In this document: positions 38,955 to 44,338 of the stretch, in pieces
How the letters are laid out: the number at the start of each line of letters is the position of its first letter
How positions within the stretch are numbered: the stretch's first letter is position 1
DNA from: Streptomyces sp. SID11385
GTDB lineage: Bacteria; Actinomycetota; Actinomycetes; Streptomycetales; Streptomycetaceae
NCBI RefSeq assembly: GCF_010548245.1
Contig: NZ_JAAGLR010001180.1
Span: 1 to 44,338, forward strand
Direction: 5' to 3'
DNA: 44,338 bases
Program-made: the position numbers and the translations under genes
Notes under the pieces: model-generated
What the model was told of the DNA's origin: nothing
Seen by the model: the letters and a program-made list of their open reading frames with translations, nothing else
The model's database searches: none

Positions 38955-40718
38955 ATGCACCGGTACCGGTCCCACACCTGCGGCGAGCTCCGCGCCTCCG
39001 ACGTCGGCAGCGACGTCCGGCTGAGCGGCTGGCTGCACAATCGGCGCGACCTCGGCGGCATCCTCTTCATCGATCTGCGTGACCACTACGGCATCACCCA
39101 GCTCGTCGCCCGCCCCGGCACGCCCGCCTTCGAGACGCTCGACAAGCTCTCCAAGGAGACCGTCCTGCGCGTCGACGGCAAGGTCGTCTCGCGCGGCGCC
39201 GAGAACGTCAACCCGGACCTGCCCACGGGCGCGGTCGAGGTCGAGGCCGGCGAGGTGGAGGTGCTCGGCGAGGCCGGGCCGCTGCCGTTCACGATCAACG
39301 CCGAGGACGGCGTCAACGAGGAGCGGCGCCTGGAGTACCGCTTCCTCGACCTGCGCCGCGAGCGCATGCACCGCAACATCATGCTGCGCACCGCCGTGAT
39401 CTCGGCCGTGCGGCAGAAGATGGTCGCGCTCGGCTTCAACGAGATGGCGACGCCGATCCTCACCGCGACCTCGCCCGAGGGCGCCCGCGACTTCGTCGTC
39501 CCCTCGCGCCTGAACCCCGGCAAGTTCTACGCGCTGCCGCAGGCCCCGCAGCAGTTCAAGCAGCTGCTCATGGTCTCGGGCTTCGACCGGTACTTCCAGA
39601 TCGCGCCGTGCTTCCGCGACGAGGACGCCCGCGCCGACCGCTCGCCCGGCGAGTTCTACCAGCTCGACGTCGAGATGAGCTTCGTCGAGCAGGAGGACGT
39701 CTTCCAGCCCGTCGAGAAGCTCATGACGGAGCTGTTCACCGAGTTCGGCGGCGGCCGTGAGGTCACCTCGCCGTTCCCGCGCATCCCGTTCCGCGAGTCG
39801 ATGCTGAAGTACGGCAACGACAAGCCGGACCTGCGCGCCCGGCTCGAACTCCACGACATCTCCGACGTCTTCGCCTCGTCGGAGTTCAAGGCGTTCGCGG
39901 GCAAGCACGTGCGCGCGCTGCCGGTGCCGGACACGGCCGGCCAGTCCCGCAAGTTCTTCGACCAGCTCGGCGAGTACGCGGTCGAGCAGGGCGCGAAGGG
40001 CCTCGCGTGGGTCCGCGTGGGCGAGGACGGGCAGCTCGCGGGCCCGATCGCGAAGTTCCTCACGGCGGACGACGTGAAGGCGCTCACCGAACGCCTCTCG
40101 CTGGCCCCCGGGTACGCCGTCTTCTTCGGCGCGGGCGAGTTCGACGAGGTCTCGAAGATCATGTCGGCGGTGCGCGTCGAGGCCGCGAAGCGGGCCGGGC
40201 ACTTCGAGGAGGGCGTCTTCCGGTTCTGCTGGGTCGTCGACTTCCCGATGTTCGAGAAGGACGAGGAGACCGGGAAGATCGACTTCTCGCACAACCCGTT
40301 CTCGATGCCGCAGGGCGGCATGGACGCGCTGGAGCACAAGGACCCGCTGGACATCCTGGCCTGGCAGTACGACATCGTGTGCAACGGCATCGAGCTGTCC
40401 TCCGGCGCGATCCGCAACCACGAGCCCGCGATCATGCTGAAGGCGTTCGAGATCGCCGGGTACGACCGCGACACCGTCGAGCACGAGTTCGCGGGCATGC
40501 TGCGCGCCCTCCGGTTCGGCGCGCCGCCGCACGGTGGCATCGCGCCGGGCATCGACCGCATCGTGATGCTCCTCGCCGACGAGCCGAACATCCGCGAGAC
40601 GATCTCCTTCCCGCTCAACGGCAACGCGCAGGACCTCATGATGGGTGCGCCGACGGAGCTGGACGAGACGAGGCTGCGGGAGCTGAACATCCAGCTCAGG
40701 AAGCCGGTTCAGAAGTAG
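38955..40718 (+). CDS. aspS: Aspartyl-tRNA synthetase
   Basis: This 587-residue class II synthetase charges tRNA(Asp). The OB-fold anticodon-binding domain covers about 1-105 ([20 protein letters not shown]). Class II motif 2 is near 220 ([20 protein letters not shown]). The bacterial GAD insertion covers about 300-420. Motif 3 is in [20 protein letters not shown] near 530-550. Length is normal for bacterial AspRS. The ATG at 38955 gives the family start [12 protein letters not shown]; a weak GAG precedes it and no strong Shine-Dalgarno sequence is seen. A clear hairpin with a T-run ends the transcript at 40921-40956. Confidence 0.97.
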   Translation: MHRYRSHTCGELRASDVGSDVRLSGWLHNRRDLGGILFIDLRDHYGITQLVARPGTPAFETLDKLSKETVLRVDGKVVSRGAENVNPDLPTGAVEVEAGEVEVLGEAGPLPFTINAEDGVNEERRLEYRFLDLRRERMHRNIMLRTAVISAVRQKMVALGFNEMATPILTATSPEGARDFVVPSRLNPGKFYALPQAPQQFKQLLMVSGFDRYFQIAPCFRDEDARADRSPGEFYQLDVEMSFVEQEDVFQPVEKLMTELFTEFGGGREVTSPFPRIPFRESMLKYGNDKPDLRARLELHDISDVFASSEFKAFAGKHVRALPVPDTAGQSRKFFDQLGEYAVEQGAKGLAWVRVGEDGQLAGPIAKFLTADDVKALTERLSLAPGYAVFFGAGEFDEVSKIMSAVRVEAAKRAGHFEEGVFRFCWVVDFPMFEKDEETGKIDFSHNPFSMPQGGMDALEHKDPLDILAWQYDIVCNGIELSSGAIRNHEPAIMLKAFEIAGYDRDTVEHEFAGMLRALRFGAPPHGGIAPGIDRIVMLLADEPNIRETISFPLNGNAQDLMMGAPTELDETRLRELNIQLRKPVQK

Positions 40719-40784
40719 CGGGAGGCGGGGGCGGGGCTCCGCCCCGGGCCCCCGCCCGGGGGCTTCGCCCCCGCACCCCCGGAT

Positions 40785-40849
40785 TCGGGGGCTCCGCCCC
40801 CGCGCCCCCGCTCCTCAAGCTCCCCAGCCTCCGGCCGGGAGGTGCCCCC
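40785..40849. repeat. Dispersed intergenic repeat, copy 2
   Basis: This is the same composite as 29966-30025: GGGGCTCCGCCCCC, a short C-rich joint, then CGCTCCTCA, CCCCAGCCT and CGGCCGGGAGGTGCCCCC. The preceding 40730-40784 also holds GGGGCTCCGCCCC and GGGGGCTTCGCCCCC hairpins, which may weakly terminate aspS. There is no gene between 40719 and 40995. Confidence 0.75.
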
Positions 40850-40920
40850 CAGAGTGGCTGGGTGTTGACCTGGTCCGCTGGAGGGGCCGGGTTTTGGCCT
40901 GGCTGGGTTCCGGGCCTTTC

Positions 40921-40956
40921 GCGGCCGGATGTCCGAACGGATGTCCGGCCGCTTTT
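40921..40956 (+). terminator. Intrinsic terminator after aspS
   Basis: GCGGCCGGA (40921-40929) pairs with TCCGGCCGC (40944-40952) and is followed by TTTT. The loop contains GGATGTCCG, repeated directly in the 3' part, so the site may also bind the VapB-type antitoxin next door. Confidence 0.8.
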
Positions 40957-40983
40957 GTGGCTGCTGTGGCGCTGGACCAGCGC

Positions 40984-40989
40984 TAGCCT
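40984..40989 (+). promoter_or_regulatory. -10-like hexamer (TAGCCT) of a probable leaderless vapBC mRNA
   Basis: TAGCCT lies six bases before the antitoxin ATG at 40996, with GTATGC between and no Shine-Dalgarno sequence. Confidence 0.55.
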
Positions 40990-40995
40990 GTATGC

Positions 40996-41223
40996 ATGGC
41001 GACTGTACAGATCCGCAATCTCGACGACGAGGCGTACGCGATACTGCGCCGACGCGCTGCCGAGTCCGGGCGCTCGTTGCAGGAGTACCTGCGTATCGAG
41101 GTGGAAGAGCTGGCCCGGCGGCCCAGTATTGACGAGGTCCTGGACGATTTGCGCGACCACGCGGTCAGCGATGTGACCATGGACGAGATCGTCGCGATGC
41201 AGCGCGAGGGCCGCGACCGGTGA
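40996..41223 (+). CDS. vapB: FitA/VapB-type ribbon-helix-helix antitoxin
   Basis: This 75-residue Arc/FitA-like antitoxin has an N-terminal ribbon-helix-helix: VQIRNLDDEAYAILRRRAAE and GRSLQEYLRIEVEELA. A C-terminal acidic-helical part (DEVLDDLRDHA, DEIVAMQREG) would wrap the toxin. Established knowledge: such proteins neutralise the partner PIN toxin and repress their own promoter. The ATG at 40996 is in a good position relative to a -10-like TAGCCT, giving a leaderless mRNA. The stop overlaps the toxin GTG by four bases. Palindromic and directly repeated GGATGTCCG words just upstream (40926-40946) are the obvious operator candidates. Confidence 0.92.
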   Translation: MATVQIRNLDDEAYAILRRRAAESGRSLQEYLRIEVEELARRPSIDEVLDDLRDHAVSDVTMDEIVAMQREGRDR

Positions 41224-41615
41224 TCGTTCTGGACAACTCGGTGCTGGTGTCGCTCCACTACGAGGAGGGGCCGCAGGGGAAGGCCGCCAGAGAACGTTTG
41301 CGTGGCATGACCGAGGTCTACGCCCCGGCGCTGATCGACCTGGAGTTCATCAACGTGACGCGCAGTCTTCTGCGCGCCGGGAAGGTCACGGAGCACATGG
41401 CCGACAGGGCCATGCGAAAGCTGCCGTCCTTTCCGATACGCCGAGTGAAGCACGAAGGGCTGCTCTTCCGCGTCTGGGAGCTGCGCCACAACTACTCGCC
41501 CTACGACGCCTCCTACATTGCCCTCGCGGAGCAGCTCGGCGCGACGCTGCTCACGGGTGATGCGCGTCTGCAACGCGGCACGGGCAAGCGTTGCGCGGTC
41601 GAGCTCATCGGCTGA
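41220..41615 (+). CDS. vapC: VapC-type PIN-domain toxin
   Basis: This 131-residue PIN-domain ribonuclease is probably toxic when freed from the antitoxin. The acidic active-site set is complete: D5 (VLDNS), E42 (LEFIN), D96 (SPYDASYIALAE) and D114 (TGDARL). Length fits VapC/FitB. Targets of such toxins are usually tRNAs or the rRNA sarcin-ricin loop; the target here is unknown. The GTG at 41220 overlaps the antitoxin stop (GTGA), so the two are translated together with antitoxin first. It lies between aspS and metG; nearness to two tRNA-charging genes may be chance. A terminator follows 17 bases after the stop. Confidence 0.93.
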   Translation: MIVLDNSVLVSLHYEEGPQGKAARERLRGMTEVYAPALIDLEFINVTRSLLRAGKVTEHMADRAMRKLPSFPIRRVKHEGLLFRVWELRHNYSPYDASYIALAEQLGATLLTGDARLQRGTGKRCAVELIG

Positions 41616-41632
41616 CCCCCGTACACGCAGCC

Positions 41633-41663
41633 GGGGCCGCCACCCGCGCCGGGCAGCGGCCCC
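41633..41663. terminator. Terminator between vapC and metG
   Basis: GGGGCCGC (41633-41640) pairs with GCGGCCCC (41656-41663). A second small hairpin, CTCCGG with CCGGAG, lies at 41666-41680 just before the metG stop. Both can serve the convergent genes. Confidence 0.6.
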
Positions 41664-41683
41664 ACCTCCGGACCCCGGAGGGG

Positions 41684-43402
<1,719 letters not shown>

Positions 43403-43596
43403 CGGGGGCTGCTCCCAAGCTGCTACGAGTCGCTACGGAAGGTGAGGGGCGGAGGACGAATGGTGTGTCCGCCGGTCACCTGTTATCCCGGAAATCGTAG
43501 CCGAACGGGCGAGACCGGCTCCGGGGGTTTCTCTCCGTGGACACCGCGCGCGAGGTGGCGGTACGGCCGGGGGCCGGACGGTCACCCAACGTGAGA

Positions 43597-43626
43597 CGGC
43601 CGGGCCCCGGCTCCGGGACCCGGCCG
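43597..43626. terminator. Terminator after the VWA gene
   Basis: CGGCCGGGCCCCGG (43597-43610) pairs with CCGGGACCCGGCCG (43613-43626) with one mismatch around CT. It lies 16 bases beyond the stop of the leftward VWA gene, before metG. Confidence 0.75.
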
Positions 43627-43641
43627 CGCTCGCCGCCTCGC

Positions 43642-44338
43642 TCAGCCCTGCGGCCGCCAGTCGGCCAGCAGCCCGCCGAGCACCTCCGCGTCGGTCAGCT
43701 CCTTCGGTACGGGGCCCGCCGGGAACCAGCCCGCGTTGCCCGCCCTGAGCCGCCGCAGGTAGTCGAAGTTCTTCGACTCCGTCTCGCCGAAGGACACGAA
43801 CTGCCAGCGCAGCTCGGGCTGTTCGGCCTCGGCCGCCTTGAGCGCCTGCGTCGCGGCCGTCCGTGCGTCCGGCGGTCCGTCCGTCTGGAAGACGACGAGG
43901 CCGGGTTCGCCCGCCGCGTCCTTCTCGTGCAGCGCGCGCACCTCCTCGATCGCCAGCGCGTAGTTGGTGCGGCCCATCCGGCCCGCGCCCTCGTGGAGCG
44001 CGTCGACCACGCCCTCGTAGGCGTCGAGCGCGAGCGTGCCCGTCGCGTCGATCGCGGTCGAGAAGAAGACGAGCCGCACGACGGCCTCGGTGTCGAGGTG
44101 CGCCGCGAGCGCGAGCACCTGCTCGCCGAGCGCCTGCGCGCTGCCGTCCTTGTAGTACGGGCGCATCGAGCCCGAACGGTCGAGCACGAGGTACACGCGG
44201 GCCCGCGTCCCGGTGAGCCCGGCCTTGCGCAGGACGGCACCGGCGCTCTTGTGCGCGGGGACGAGCGCGGGCGCGAGGCGCTTGACGCGGGCGGCGGGGG
44301 TGGCGGGACCGGAGGGGGCGGCTGCGAGGGGGGTGGCC
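43642..44338 (-). CDS. VWA-domain protein (TerF-like), 5' end missing
   Basis: The frame is open to the right edge, so the start lies outside; 231 residues are visible. The part before the domain has KRLAPALVPAHKSAG and GLTGTRARV. The VWA domain then follows with MIDAS residues DRSGS, T in GRTNYALAI and D in QTDGPPD. The pattern VYLVLDRSGSMRPYYKDG is typical of the TerF/TerY-type VWA proteins linked to tellurium-resistance and stress (TerD) families in actinobacteria. The role is inferred as metal-dependent protein binding. The frame is read straight past the GTG at 44196, which is not the start. Confidence 0.85.
   Translation of the reverse strand, partial: ATPLAAAPSGPATPAARVKRLAPALVPAHKSAGAVLRKAGLTGTRARVYLVLDRSGSMRPYYKDGSAQALGEQVLALAAHLDTEAVVRLVFFSTAIDATGTLALDAYEGVVDALHEGAGRMGRTNYALAIEEVRALHEKDAAGEPGLVVFQTDGPPDARTAATQALKAAEAEQPELRWQFVSFGETESKNFDYLRRLRAGNAGWFPAGPVPKELTDAEVLGGLLADWRPQG

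Noticed and set aside
38930..38955. Promoter TTGACA...TAGAGA in front of aspS
   Set aside because: Spacing is only 14 bases and the -10 would overlap the start codon.
43403..43596. T-box or S-box riboswitch upstream of metG
   Set aside because: No specifier stem or conserved T-box sequence was found; actinobacterial T-boxes are mostly linked to ileS.
44194..44196. GTG at 44196 as start of the VWA gene
   Set aside because: The frame stays open and protein-like to the window edge, and the GTG lies inside the first strand of the VWA domain.

Overview
The window is chromosomal DNA of a Streptomyces-type actinomycete. The third codon position is almost always G or C. The proteins are typical of the genus: proteasome activator Bpa, Pkn-type kinases, an XRE/DUF5753-DUF397 set and a SpoIIE-type phosphatase with an RsbW-like domain. 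Seven ParB-binding parS sites lie in three intergenic regions. From memory, the order metG, aspS, phosphatase, acyl-CoA dehydrogenase, carboxypeptidase, bkdCBA, two kinases matches the oriC-side part of the S. coelicolor chromosome. The parS sites fit an oriC-proximal position.

Layout. Positions 1-5.7 kb: the end of a Pro/Ala-rich membrane-anchored protein, bpa, and two divergent Ser/Thr kinases (one with a PASTA domain, one with a long disordered tail). 5.7-10.2 kb: a parS site, the branched-chain 2-oxoacid dehydrogenase operon bkdA-bkdB-bkdC with an unusual lysine/alanine-rich tail on E1 alpha, then a terminator and three parS sites in a 39-bp tandem array. 10.2-15 kb: a secreted DD-peptidase, a TSUP permease, a pirin and a cytochrome P450 lacking the ExxR motif. 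15-20.3 kb is more accessory: a small CxxC protein and an unknown protein, divergent from an XRE regulator with two DUF397 partners. A TetR/TIM-barrel pair around a 28-bp palindrome follows, then a secreted basic protein overlapping a gene for an acidic partner. 20.4-29.9 kb: VOC proteins, an SseB-like protein, a FadE5-like acyl-CoA dehydrogenase, an M18 aminopeptidase, a small membrane protein, a thioredoxin-NHL protein, a parS cluster with a 42-bp perfect palindrome, a LURP-one protein and a maleylpyruvate-isomerase-family protein. 29.9-36.4 kb: GntR-MFS operon, CsbD, SDR, YbaK-type deacylase divergent from an XRE-cupin regulator, Uma2 protein and AI-2E transporter. 36.4 kb to the end: phosphatase, aspS, a VapBC-type pair, metG and a truncated VWA-domain gene.

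How parts work together. bkdABC supplies branched acyl-CoA starters and degrades Val/Leu/Ile; its E3 subunit is not here. The two kinases and the phosphatase are signalling proteins whose targets cannot be read from sequence. Several genes begin with ATG only 6-7 bases after a -10-like hexamer and lack a Shine-Dalgarno sequence, which suggests leaderless mRNAs. No tRNA, rRNA, CRISPR array, insertion sequence or prophage was seen. Best candidates for little-described biology are the secreted basic protein/acidic partner pair, the module around the XRE-DUF397 genes, the parS arrangements, the histone-like tail on E1 alpha and the ExxR-less P450.
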